A stretch of 64,000 bases of DNA from Entophlyctis helioformis (GCA_025526915.1 JAHLKH010000045.1:62001-126000); one strand, 5' to 3'. Positions 22,687 through 34,130 are shown, numbered from the stretch's first letter. Notes: a model not told the origin generated them from the letters alone. Numbers and translations: made by a program.

Positions 22687-24888
22687 TTATTGCATACCTG
22701 TGATGTCTGCAAGCGACGCATCTGGCCGCATGATCACCAGAAACACTCTGGCGTCTTCGGTGTTGATGGCCACGACCCATGCGTTCTTGGCTGTCTTGAC
22801 GTATGCATCTGTCAGGCCAAGTCTGGAGCTGCCGTCGACAGCCCATCGTGTGTGTCAGTCTATGCCAGTCAAGGCATATCGAGCGAAAAAACGCATCGCA
22901 CCTATTCAAGTCGTCATTGAGTTGGCCAAGGAGCGTCTGGATGTCTGGCGAGATCGCCAATGCCTTGGTTGCTCCAATGGATGCCTTCACTGCAAGGTTC
23001 AGCCGATTGTGGGTGATGAAGCGATAGGACGCATCTGGAGTTTCGTGTCTGTTTCGCGATCGGCGTCAGTCTGCGAGTCCACACAAACGGCAATCTTGGC
23101 ATGGACCTCACAGTTGCTTCAGCTGCCTGCGATACGCGTCGGTCACGCTCTCGAGCAAGGGCGGCGACACCTCCTCAAGCCGAGCCTTGAGCCGGCTGTA
23201 CATTCGCGGATCAATGATCATGTGGTGATTGTCCTGCTCCTCGAGGCTTGCGAAAAAGGCAAACGTGAGATCCTCTTCAAACTGAGACAGACGGCAACGG
23301 AAGCGTCAGCCAGTGAACGGGTGGGTACGCGTAGACATGGATAGCGACGCACTTGGTACACGACGAGAGCGTGTGCAACAAGCGGATCGCCAATGAAAAC
23401 CTGCTTGACAGTGACACCGCCATGCGGCTGGGCCAGATCGTCCAGCTCGTCGGGCCCGACAACATAGCCCGAGTACTTGGATGTGGGCCGCGAGCGAGCG
23501 CCAAAGAGCGACGATGCTGCTGTTGCTGGCCGTTCTAGCCTGGGAGCCTCGTTGGACTCGAAGTTGACTGGGCGGCTGCTGATGACCGGCTGCCAGCGAT
23601 TGTTTGCCAAGGCAGCATGTGCGTGAGACACTGCGATGCAGATGGATGGATGGATGGATGGATGGATGGACGGGCCATGAGCAGAGGCCCGACCGTCGGC
23701 CACACACACACACACACACACCTCGCCCTTGGCCTTGACCTGGTTGACGATCGAGTCGTACACGGTTCCCGTGTGAGGATCCGAGATGTAGTCGCAAAAC
23801 ACGTGCGTGTCGTGCACGGATTGCAAGCCACCCCACAGCAAGTAGTGCTTGAAGAAGACGCATGTGCACGAGATGCACCCAAACGACGACTCGATCTCGC
23901 GCACGAGCGTCGCGATCCGCAGCGACAAGGGCCTCTCGAGCGGCATCCGGTGGATTCCTGGCCACAGCGCCAGGCCAGCAAGGGTCAGATCCAGATGCAG
24001 GCACGAGAAGCACAGCCGGCCAGTACACACCGTTGAGCGTGGTGAGCAGGTCCATGTTGCCAATGCGTCTGATGCTGGCCACGTATGTCGAAAAGAACGA
24101 CTCGATCGTCTCGGTAAAGGCCACATCCGAGCCACCGCAGCCGTCCTGCAGATCCCTGAAGCTTCTGTGGAACAGCTGCGCATGCGCAAGAGGCGTCTCG
24201 CCAGTCAGCCAGCCCGCCCACCTGCAGCCGTGCGCATCAAAGGCAGCCATGCCGCATGTGTGCGTATGGGCATGCAAGCATGGATGGATGCACCTTGAAC
24301 CGGCCGTAGGCTTGTGAGATGATGTGGTCGAGAACGCCGTCGTCCAGCTCGTGGTCCAGGTACTCTGCCAGCTTCTTGCCGCTCAGGTCCACCACGACCC
24401 GAGCACCCAGGCGTATCTTCTGCAGAGTCAACAGCACGCACGGCAGTCAGCAGCTCTTCTATCGACGACACTCTGCCTTCTGCCCTCTGTCGACGGCACT
24501 CTGCCAGACTGACCACAAAGACCCAGAAGCCGTCCTCGACCTGGCGCAGGGCGCCTCGTGTCTTGCGGGTGCGCACCACCTCGCACGGCTGCGACACTGG
24601 GAACGTCAGCGTAAACGCCGTCAGAGCCTGCAGGAGGCCGACCTGCTTGACCTTGGTCTCGAGCGGGGCATTTGGCGGGTGGTAGAAGCATATCTGGCGA
24701 GCCGCCTCGGCCGTGTCCTCGGAGGAGCTGCGGTTGGATGTGAAGACGACAAACGAGGCGAGCAGCGGCTGGACGTTGATGGCCTGGCCAGCAGGCACCG
24801 CAACGCCTGCCGAGGCTGCTGGTGTTGGTGTCGGTGTTGGTGTCCGTGACGCTGCTGCGGATGCTGCCGTCGACGCACGGTTGCTCAT
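22687..24888 (-). CDS. CCZ1: CCZ1 homologue, Mon1-Ccz1 Rab7 exchange factor subunit
   Basis: Multi-exon gene, ATG at 24888. CCZ1 with MON1 is the guanine-nucleotide exchange factor that activates Rab7/Ypt7 for vacuolar and autophagic fusion. An Ala/Thr/Pro-rich leader is followed by the first longin-type segment: LLASFVVFTSN, ICFYHPPNAPLETKVKQVGL, LQALTAFTLTFPVSQPCE, VEDGFWVFVV. These parallel CCZ1 FYHPNE...KIRNVGLCEAI and the FWMVMVV strand. The C-terminal part includes SIGATKALAISPDIQTLLGQ and KTAKNAWVVAINTEDARVFL before a TAA at 22687-22689. One intron carries a (TGGA)n tract and a CA tract. Internal exon borders are only partly assigned. Confidence 0.85.
23641..23721. repeat. Intronic (TGGA)n and (CA)n microsatellites
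   Basis: About 30 nt of GATG/TGGA repeat at 23641-23670 and a CA run at 23701-23721, both in an intron of CCZ1. On the coding (minus) strand the tetranucleotide reads CCAT. Confidence 0.85.
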
Positions 24889-27750
24889 TGTCCAAGTCGC
24901 AGGCCAACAAGATGCGGACACGATGCAAGCAAGATGCGACAAGAGGCCAACAAGAGGCGAGCGAGAGGCCAACACGAGATGCGGTGATGATCTAGATCCG
25001 GTTTACCGGGCTTGTGTCGTAGGGGCACGTGCAGCGCGTCTGCACGCGGTGCACGCAGGCTCGTGCACAAGCTTTCTCGCGCATGTCGGGACACAAGACA
25101 GCCGTGCACGGCGACGGCCAGGCGCCGACCCGCACACGACGTGGATGGACGGGGCCCTTGTGCTGGCAGCCCCCCACGCCTCCAGGGTCCACTCGGCCTG
25201 TGCGACCACGCAGACAACGCGGGTATGCTGTGCGGGGGCTGTTGCGAGGCCCGTTCATCATCCAACCACGGCGCAATGCCTGTGATTGCCCATCCATCCA
25301 TCCCGCCTCTGCCCATCTCCGTCCGTGCTGCAAGATCATATCGAGCAGGCCGAGCGGCGACGGATGGCTGCACGCCGCCGCTGTGCCAAGCCGTCCATCC
25401 GTCCGTCCGTCCATCAGCCCATCCGTCCAGACGCACCGCGACACAGCGCACGCCCCAGCCCGTCGTTTCCCGCGTGTGTCCGTGTTTGCACTCGCCCCAC
25501 TGAGCCTCGGCACATGGCGAGCAAACGGACAAACAAACGAGCGACCAAACGAGCGGGCCATCGAGCGGGCCAATCAGCGCGCATGCCAGCTGGCAGGAAG
25601 CGGGCAATTCTCGTGTCGTTCAGCTCTCCTGCCGTGCCACGTCGTGTCGTGTGTTTGGCTCGGGCAAACGGCGGCTGCTCCAGAGCACGCTCAAAACCCA
25701 CAACGTTCCCCTCGCTCCATCGCTTCCCCCTTGATCTCCTTTGCCCCAGGTCCGTGCCCGGTCGCAAAGCACCTGCTGCTGCGTCTGCGTCCGCTGCGTC
25801 CGCTGCATCTGCTGCATCTGCTCCATCTGCTGCATCTGCCGTGCTCACACTCGCCGACGCTGCCGTTGGCCGACAGTGCAACAGCCCCCCCGTCGGCACC
25901 ACTCCATCAACAGCCACCATCTCCTTTGGTTTGTCTTGAGTTCAAGATACAGGCACTCGCTACCATCGGAACAGCGACATCGCACCGTTTGCTCATCTGC
26001 CAGCCCAGCCCTGCCGAGCCCCGCCCAGGACGATACAGGTACCTTGACAAGCCGTGCGATACTGGAGCAAGCCCAGTCCAGGACCGAGCAGCTAATTGCG
26101 CCGTGTTGCCATCGCAGCCCTTTGCGTCGACACCTGCAGTGCCAACAACCCTCTGGCCGCCCGAGCCTTGTGCACGCTATCTCTGCAGGTGAGCCCAGCC
26201 GTCTGTGGTGGCAATCTCGAGCGTGCCTCTGCGTTGTGCCCCGTGCCGTCGGTGTGCTGTGTTTCCACGAGCCAAGTGGCAGCCACCACGGCGCTGTGTG
26301 CACCGAGTCTGTTGTGCACACAGCACAGACGCTGTCGTGCACAGCGACGGCGGCTGGGCAGCACGCTTCGCCAACTTTGCCGTCTTTGCTGCTGGCTTGC
26401 CCGGCACGCACACGAGCACCACACGAGCACAATAACGCTTGCAGATGGCTGCGTGGAGTGTATATACACCGCCGTTTATCACTTGAACTCGGGTGGTTCT
26501 CGGTCAACGCCTTGTCAAGACTGGCCCAAACTAACCGCCGTGCCTGACCTCTCGATCGCCATCGCATCGACGGCCGCTCTGACAATCCACGTCTGTCTTG
26601 CGTCCACCTGGTCACCGCCTGTGTCGTCACGATCGTCGTCCTCCACCACGACCACCATCACCACCGCTACCTCCACCACCTTCTTCTCCTTCTTCTTTCT
26701 CGGCTGGGCCGACACCATCCGGGACACCTGTGATCGTGCGGGGCCGTCTTACAGCAGATCGTTGCCTACGAGCGCAGCCGCCTGAAACAACACCAACCCT
26801 TGTGCAAGGTTAGAGCACAGTGCCCCCTTGTGCCATGCCTGCCCTTCCAGCCGGGCCGTGTCTGGATGCTGTGCAGATTGCCGAGCATGCGCCGAGCATC
26901 CGCCGAGCATCCGCCGTGGTCAATCTGCACGGCATTGCCCTTGGTGTGACCACGTCGGTCGACTAACCGGAGCGCAATGGCACGATGATGGTGTCGCTGT
27001 ATGTCGGCATAATCTGGTTGCGTAATCTGGCTGTATGATCTCGCCGCACGATCTGGCCGCATGATCTGCCGGTGGTGGTGGCCAGTCGTGGTGCCAAGCA
27101 AGCCCATCTTTGTTCATTGCCCATCTCGCATTGCATATCTCGCCCTTGTCGTCCATCTCGTCCGTCCTTGCCCGTCCTCGCACCAACTGCCGTGTCGCAT
27201 CGCAGAGCCTGCAGATCTAGCCTGCCGCACGTACCGCCCGCCCCACCACACGCTTCCCCTCGGCCCGACGCCTTCCTGCTTGCTTTCTTGCCTGTTGCCA
27301 AGGCCCCCCTCCACCGCCGTCCCGTTCCCTGTCCTCTCCAGCCCCGCCACCCTCTCCAGCCCAGCCGTCCAGCGCTTACATACGCACGCACGCTCGCACA
27401 CACGCACGCACGCGCCAACCCAGCCAGCCAGCCAGCCCAGCCACCTCAGCTGCCACTGACGCCAACGCCCGCCCCGCCCCGCCCCGCGCAAACTCAGACT
27501 TTAACTCGGCGACGTGCACCGCAATTCGTCGGAGCACCCACAGCGCTGACTGGGCCACCACCGACAACGTCAACACCGACCCAGACACCGACCCAGACAC
27601 CGACCCAGACACGGACACGCCCTGAACCACCACCACCACCACCGACACACCCTGAACCACCGCCCGTGTATCTGCAGCCCCTCGACCCGACACGCCCCCT
27701 GTGCACCCCACGCCCACCTGCTCTATCGCCCTGCACCGCTGTCCTGCACC
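24889..27750. other. Long region with no gene recognised, upstream of the Zn2Cys6 factor
   Basis: About 2.9 kb between the divergent CCZ1 and Zn2Cys6 genes. It is rich in CCGTCCGTCCATC-like runs (about 25280-25440), CACGCACG runs (about 27380-27415) and a short tandem ACACCGACCCAG (about 27570-27610). A TATATA is at 26459-26465. Long open frames occur in several phases on both strands, but they are Ser/Pro/His/Cys-biased without a recognisable domain, as GC-rich non-coding DNA gives. A long regulatory region or untranslated leader of the factor is the simplest reading. Confidence 0.4.
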
Positions 27751-30700
27751 ATGATCGGAACGGCGGACATTGACGAGATTGCATACGCCGACCTGGTGAG
27801 TGCCTGCACGATGCTCTCTGTGATGCTCTCCATGATGCTCTCCATGATGCTCTGTGCACCCTGCGTATGCTCTCCTTGATGCTCTGTGCACCCTGCGTAT
27901 GCCCTTCACGGCATTGCATGGCGCTGCGGCTCGCCACGGCTCGGCTCGGCACTGCCGCCGGGCCCAGTTGCGCTGCTGCGCTGTTGCGCTGTTGCCTTGT
28001 GCGGCTCCCACGCTCTGCCACACGCGGCGGTGCTCTGTCCGTGACTTGCACTGGCAACTCGCTCGGGGCATTCGCTTCCCACAGCGCATCTGCCCTTCTG
28101 CCTGCCTGCCTGCCTGTCCATTTGCCCGCCCGCCTTCACTCTGCCCACACGACCACCGCTCGCCTTCCCTCCGCTCCTTTGCCCATCACCGCTCGCTCAT
28201 GCACGCTCGCTCATCACCGTGATCTGCCGCGTCGTGACGCTCGATACACGTGGCCGGCTGCACTGCCTCGCCTCCTCTTCTCCTCCTCATTGCCTGCCGT
28301 TCCCTGCCGTGCATTCTCTTTCCCACACCCCCTGGCCACTTCTCTGTTGGCGTCGTTTGCATCCCACCTGTGCACCAACCTGTGCACCCACCTGTCGGCC
28401 TTGTGCTCACACACCGCGACTCCCGCAGATGCAGCAGTATTCTACCCACAATTTTGGATACGCCCTGCCGACGCCAGCCAATGCGGCCCTTGCTGGCTCC
28501 GTGGGCATATCGCACCTTGGAAAGGTTCGTCACGATGGTCGGACGCCGTGCTCAGCATCATCATCATCATCCGTCACCGTGCTCCTGGCTGACCGCGATC
28601 CAGAAACAGCACATGTTCACTGCCCAAGATCTGTCGTCGGGAATGGCCGCCGGCACTTTGGACTCGGCCGTGCCCTTCGCCATGCCAAGCATGTCCACCG
28701 CGGGCGTCTCTCCTCGCATGGACTCGCTGACCATCTTCGACCCCTCGGAAAGTCTCGATGACCAGCAGGGTCTCCCAGCCGCCTTCTATCCGGTGGACAT
28801 GCACCAGCGCACCCACGAAAACTTCCAGCAAGCCATGCGCATGAGCGGCCTCGACGCCAACTTCACCTCGCTCGGCTCGGCCTCTTCAGCCAGATCCACC
28901 CATGGACAGGTCTCATCCTCCGCGTCGTCGGTCCGCTCGTCGCGATCAGCGTCCATTTCAAAGGGATCGCCGGCTCCCTCGGCAGACACCCACTCGTCGC
29001 TGGCCACGCTGGCCACGCCGCTTGGACAAGACGTCGACCACGAGACCAGCTGGCAGTCGACACAGCAGTACCTGGTTGAGCCGCTCGGCACGTCCTCCAT
29101 ACCAAGCGTCCCCAACCTGTCTGGCTCGGCTGCTCTGCTCGGCCAGTCCGATCCGCTGTCCATGGCCGCCGATCAGCGCTTCAGACAGCAGCAAATGCAG
29201 AACATGGCCAGCCAGCGAGCAGCCACACGCCGCCACTCCATTGCCGGTCCAGGCTACCACACCTTGCAGTCTCTGATGCAGCCGCTCAGAAACCCCGACG
29301 CGTTGCAGCAGCAAGTCCATCTGCGCAACCTCAAGTCGCCTGCTGCTGCGCTCCAGATGGCCACAGGCTCAACCGGCTTGCACATGCAGCGGCTGCCAAT
29401 CTCTCTCGAGTCTGCAGACACGCACGCCTCTGATCTCGCTGGAGCCGGCAAGGCATCGTCTGGAAACGCTGGGTTCGATGCCATGCACAGCGCGCCGTAC
29501 CTTGAGCTGGACCGCGACCCGACCTTTGATCACGCCCTTGCTAGCACGCTGCCACAGACCAGCCTGTCCCAGCAACAGCACCAACAGCAGCAGCACAGCT
29601 ATTCGCAGATGAGCACGGCAAGCAGCAACAACAGCACGGGCATGTTTGCGTTCGCTTCATTGAGCAGTGCTTCTGACTCGGCCACATTGGGCAGTAGCAA
29701 CAGCAGCATTGCTCCTCCGAGCCTGCCTCTCCCTCAAACTCCCCTTTTCGCGGAGCAGTCACTCGCATACAGCCAGATGCTATCGCAAGGCACCAATGGC
29801 ATGAGCGACTACAGCCTCGCACAGAACATTTTCTGCTCGAATGGCCAGTCGTCTCGTCTGGCCGATCCCTTCACCGCTCATCTGCAGCCCATCTCCAATG
29901 GCTGCTACGATGTCGGCGGCAACGACTTGCAGGATGGCCACGGCATGTCGCGTGCTCCTGCTCTCTACGAATACGACTCGACGCCGGTGTACGGGGCCAT
30001 CGACCAGACCATGCGGCCCATGTCCATGTCGCTGCCCACCAGCAGCTTCTTGAGCGACCTGTTTTCCAGCCACCAGCAGCCCGTCCTCACTCAGTCGCAA
30101 CTGCAGATCAACCCTGCCGAGCTCGTGGGCGACATGCACCAACATCCCAACATGGCCCTTCAGCGTGCTGGCTCAACCTCGGTGTTCTCCTCTTCGCTGC
30201 AGGCTGCTCTTTCGCCTGCCGTCACGCCAACGTCAACGTCGTCGATCATGAGCCCAGATGCCTCATCCGCTGCGTCGCTGGCTGTTGCCGCTGGCCTGCA
30301 GCTTGGATCTGGCCGTCCATCGTCGGTGTCCATTCTGTCCACCAGCGCTGGTACGGCTGGCTCGCCCATGATGTCCGACTCGGTCGCATCCATGTCTCGC
30401 CAAGCGCCTCCGTCTGCAGCGGCTCTGGCCAATCGTCGGGGCTCGCGGAGCGCCAGAAGACGCCCCAACGCACCTGCCACGCTGGACACCAGCAGCCGCG
30501 CATCGTCATCGTCACAGCAGCAACGAGACTCGCACTCGGAGGCGTCCCAGTCAACCGACCAAGGATCCCAACCGCAAGCTCATGCGCACAACGCCCCCCA
30601 ACAGCCGATCGGCCCAAGATCCATCATGACGGGCGGCACGCGTCGTCGCCAGCAGGTCAAGATTGCGTGTATCCACTGCAAACGCGCGTGCAAGCGCTGC

Positions 30701-31254
30701 GACGAGCAGCGTCCATGCTCGCGGTGTGTGCGCACAAACCAGGCCGATTCGTGCATTGACGCGCCACGCAGAGACCGCCGCCGCCCCCATTCAGGTACAT
30801 CCGGCACTCGCGAGTCGAACGAAGGAGGTGTGCTCTGTTGCGTTTACAGTTGTTGCTCTGTCACTTACACTGCTTGTTCTGGCTCAAAGACGCGGCAACG
30901 GCAGATACAACCACCGATCCCTCCAGGCCATCGACCGAGAACCATCTCACAGACGAAGACTCCACGGCCGGCGACTCTGACTCTGAGATGCCCAACAGTG
31001 CAGTCTCGACAACCTTCCCGCACCACCCAGTGTTCCACGGCAGCCAGTCGTCGCAACGTCGCACTTCTATTTTCGGCGCTGTTGAACACGTGTCGCAGGA
31101 CCATGCCAGCTCAAGCAGCGTCATGGGCGGCATGGTAGGCACCATCGCAGTCCCGATCCCTGCATCCGCCGGCTCCTCTTCCCGCGGACGCAGAGGCACT
31201 CTTGGTGACTCGGGCGATCAGCAGCCTATTTCGGGCAACTTCAAGTTCACCTGA
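27751..31254 (+). CDS. Zn2Cys6 (Gal4-type) transcription factor
   Basis: Start at 27751 with a 15-codon first exon (MIGTADIDEIAYADL), then exons near 28430-28524 and from about 28608. The last exon (about 30889-31254) ends at TGA 31252-31254. Total about 900 residues. The binuclear zinc cluster is at 30664-30760: spacing C-x2-C-x6-C-x5-C-x2-C-x8-C (ACIHCKRACKRCDEQRPC), followed by a basic DAPRRDRRRP linker. It lies in the C-terminal third, after a long Ser/Gln/Met-rich region likely to be an activation domain; most fungal members carry it at the N-terminus. The donor of the last intron is ambiguous (30795 or about 30828), both in the same phase. Target genes cannot be inferred. Confidence 0.85.
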
Positions 31255-31626
31255 TCCTGACATTGACGTTGATCCATGCTCCGTTCTTTTGGATCTCTGC
31301 CATTCTTGGAAGCCTCCTCCTGCTCCTCCCTCCCACGCACATCCCTGTCCTTTTATGTCGTTTTTCGTGTCCATACCTGCGGGTCTGCAAACCTATCTAC
31401 CGAGCCCTTCATCCGACCGCTCCAGCTCTCTCTCCCTCTCTCTGTGGAGCCTTTCGTTGGCTATGCCTCCTCTACTTTTACCTACTTCGCGCCAAGGCGA
31501 GTTTCCAACACCCTTTCATTCCTTTTGATGCCAACAACAATGAACCCTTGAACACTGGTTGCAAGAGTGCTTGCACTGCTGTTTGGTCATGCGGCTCGTG
31601 GCCTGTCTGATGGATGGACGCGCTCT
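31255..31626. other. 3' flank of the Zn2Cys6 gene up to the duplication border
   Basis: About 370 nt, CT-rich, presumably 3' untranslated. No ORF with support. The junction with the 2.5 kb duplicated block lies at about 31627, after TGGATGGACGCGCTCT. Confidence 0.4.
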
Positions 31627-31757
31627 CCACCGAGGTCATGGTGCGCTCGGCCAACTCGGTGCGTCCGCCCACACCGGCCTCGGCAAGCTCGCTGCACGAG
31701 CATCTGTCCTTTACACAGCAGATCCTGGACATTATGGCTCCGGACGAACACGAATAA
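31627..31757 (+). pseudogene. 3' fragment of the kinesin gene, carried by the duplication
   Basis: Identical in sense to the end of the kinesin CDS at 55582-55712. It encodes [16 protein letters not shown] onward to PDEHE and TAA (31755-31757). The rest of the kinesin is missing, so this is a non-functional 5'-truncated remnant. It marks the 53-56 kb copy as parental at this end. It may still supply a 3' end signal, as AATAAA overlaps the stop. Confidence 0.9.
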
Positions 31758-31986
31758 ACGGGCTTGGTTGCGACGGGTTGTCCTTGTGTTGCTTGCATGC
31801 TTGCACTGCGGCGAGTGGTTGAGGGAGGACGCAGTCTCGGCTGGCAGCCATCAGTCGATGCTGGCACCTGCTGGCGTGTTGGTGACGGCACGTGCACATG
31901 CACGAGCGCATTGGATCGCTTGGATCGCTTGGACCGTTCAGATCTGGTCTGCCAAGCTTGCCCCAGCAGACCCACAACAACGCAGC

Positions 31987-32687
31987 ATGCACCACGCTCG
32001 CGCCATTCCGAGCGTGCTGCGGCTTGGGCTGCGTGCCGTGCGGCGGCCCATGAGCAGCTCGTCGTCGGCATCGTCGTCGTCGTCGGCAGCAGCATCCAAG
32101 CCGCCCGAGAAGCCCGAGAGGCCTGTGCGCGGGCTCAAGCTGCTGTTCAAGGAGTACGGGCCGGTTGCGTTCATCACATACTCGGCCATTGCCTGCGTCT
32201 CGTACCCAAGCTGGTGAGTGGCGGTCGTTGGCTGTCGTGGTGCGGCACAGCACAGCATGGCATGGCACAGCATGGCACAGCGATGCAGGCTGCTGACGGT
32301 CGGGCGATGCGCTGCTGGCACGGCAGGGTTGCGGCCGTCCACTTTGGCATCGATGTGTCGCCCGTCACTCGGCGCATGGACGATCTCAAGCAGTGGTGGA
32401 AGGGCAGCCGCAGCGGCGATGGCGATCAGGGGGCAGACGGCGGGGCCGAGGTGGCCAGTGCCAGCAGCAGTGGAAGCAGCAGTGGAAGTGCCAGTGCCAG
32501 CGACGACTTTTACACCCGCATGGGCACCACGCTGCTGGTTGCGCTCGCTGCGCACAAGATCATCTTTCCGCTGCGGGCGGGGCTGACGGCGTTTCTGACG
32601 CCGGCGGTCGCTCGCTTCATGCGCACACACAACCTCGAGTTCTGGATGCGCTCGGGGGCGGCGGCGGCGGCCCGCAAGAGCCTGTGA
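31987..32687 (+). CDS. FAM210/DUF1279 mitochondrial membrane protein, copy A
   Basis: Two exons (31987-32213, 32327-32687), 195 residues. The N-terminus MHHARAIPSVLRLGLRAVRR is an Arg-rich amphipathic presequence, suggesting mitochondrial import. The DUF1279 core follows: LKLLFKEYGPVAFITYSAIA, then VAAVHFGIDVSPVTRRMDDL, a Ser-rich insert, and TTLLVALAAHKIIFPLRAGL with RxTLTxxLxPxVARF-like residues. This is the FAM210A/B family pattern of two hydrophobic segments. Family members act at the inner mitochondrial membrane; the precise role is not settled. The other copy at 54658-55352 lacks two alanines near the C-terminus (GAAARKSL against GAAAAARKSL). The insert between the two halves is longer than usual. 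Confidence 0.85.
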
Positions 32688-32789
32688 TGCGACGGCGTGG
32701 ATCGCACAGGCGGCTGCGACCACTGCCACCTCAACAACCACAACCACAACCACCACAACCACAACCACACATATCTATGATTGCATGCA

Positions 32790-34042
32790 ATGAACTGCCG
32801 GCGCCACTTGCCGCTCGTTTGCAACAGCTGCATGCCGCTCACACTGCCACTGCAACAGCAACAGCAACACTCGCTGCAACACTCGCTGCATCTCGGCAGC
32901 ATCGCCTCGCTCAGGACAGTCGTCGCCGTCGCTGTCTTGGCTGCGCTGGTGGCTGCTGCCATCCGCATCGTGCTGGCTGCACACGACCGGCTCGTCCAGC
33001 GAGCAGCAGGCACCGACGACGTGCCGGACGCGTGGATCCAGCAGCAGCGGGTGCTCTACGGGCGAGTGCTGCGCATCTCGGACGGCGATGGCTTCCGCAT
33101 GGTGCGTGCGTGCGTCTGTGTGAGCGTATGTTTCTGCCCTTTACAGTCTGCCTCGAGTGCAGCCGCCGTGTCTGACCTTGGCTGCCTGTCTGTAAACGCA
33201 TGGACACGCACGAACAAACACGCTCGGACAAGCGCAGATGCACCTGCCTGTGCTCGAGCGATGGCTGCTGTTTGGCACTCCCAGAACGGGATCGTTTCGA
33301 GAGTCGCTGTTCATCCGGCTGGCTGCCGTGGACGCACCTGAGGTTAGCGACTGCTGCATGGCCGGATGGTCGGATGGATGGATGGATGGATGGATGGATC
33401 GCATGGTCTGATCCAGCACATGTCAACCACCGCATGCAACGGCATTGATGCAACGGCAGAGTGCTGCGTTTGGCAATCCTGCACAGCCGTTTGCGGCAGA
33501 AGCCAAGGCGTGGCTGGCCAACTGCATCGACGGGCGGATCGTGCGTGTCAAGCTGCTTCGACGCGACCAGTACGGCAGACTGGCAAGTTGGATGCACGGC
33601 TCGGTGTGTGCAGCCACATACATGGTGCTGACGGTGATGTGTCGTGTTGCCATTCCGTGCCGTGCCATGCCCTGTGACCGAGACAGGTCGGCATGGTGTA
33701 TGTCAGCCAGACGTTCTGCCTGCTGTCGCGCACAATCAATGTGCCCATGGAGTTGCTGCGCAAGGGACTGGCTGTCGTGTATCGCTCACAAGGCGCAGAG
33801 TACGGCGGTCTGCGTGGCGAGTTTGAGCGTGTCGAGGCTGAAGCAAGGTGCGTTGGCGTGATGCCTGGCCATGTCTGGCCATGTCTGGCCATGTCTGCTG
33901 TGCAGATCGACTGGATTGGAGTGGACTGGACTGATGATGGCATGGCAGACGGAAACGGCGGGGGTTGTGGGCACTGGATCGGCGCGACTTTGAGTCGCCA
34001 GGGGCATACAAGCGTCGCACAAAAGGCGACGTGATTGCATGA
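32790..34042 (+). CDS. LCL3-like staphylococcal-nuclease-fold protein, copy A
   Basis: Five exons (32790-33101, 33238-33342, 33460-33582, 33687-33847, 33949-34042), 264 residues. Intron 3 has a GC donor (GCAAGT). A single membrane segment (TVVAVAVLAALVAAAIRIVL) precedes an SNase/thermonuclease-type domain: GRVLRISDGDGFRM, FIRLAAVDAPE (DAPE motif), AAFGNPAQPFAAEAKAWL, VRVKLLRRDQYGRLVGMVYV (RDQYGR motif), MELLRKGLAVVYRSQGAEYG, and an EARRKRRGLW...ESPGAYKRR end. This is the motif order of fungal LCL3 and C3orf33-type proteins, which are membrane-anchored predicted endonucleases, mitochondrial in yeast. An intron holds a TGGA microsatellite. The exons are unchanged relative to copy B as far as I can see. 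Confidence 0.85.
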
Positions 34043-34130
34043 GTCTGCTTAGTGGACAATAGCGTTCATTGGAATGAATAGAGCGCAACATACACGACTG
34101 AATGGCTTGCAAACCCAACCCGCGGCACGA

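Larger units (their letters stand above)
31627..34106 (+). repeat. 2.5 kb segmental duplication, copy A (inverted partner at 53243-55712)
   Basis: The plus strand here matches the reverse complement of 53243-55712 nearly base for base. It runs from CCACCGAGGTCATGG at the left border to CGACTGAATGGC at the right border. The block holds the last 131 bp of the kinesin gene, a complete FAM210-like gene and a complete LCL3-like gene. Differences I can see are in introns, microsatellites and a GCG run. Flanks outside the borders are unrelated. Confidence 0.95.

Noticed and set aside
25029..26547. Overlapping open frames of 268 and 387 codons.
   Set aside because: Ser/Pro/Cys/His-biased, several frames and both strands equally open, no domain; typical of GC-rich non-coding DNA.
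31627..34106. The duplicated block considered as a transposable element.
   Set aside because: It contains ordinary host-type genes with introns, a truncated neighbour gene, and no terminal repeats or transposase.
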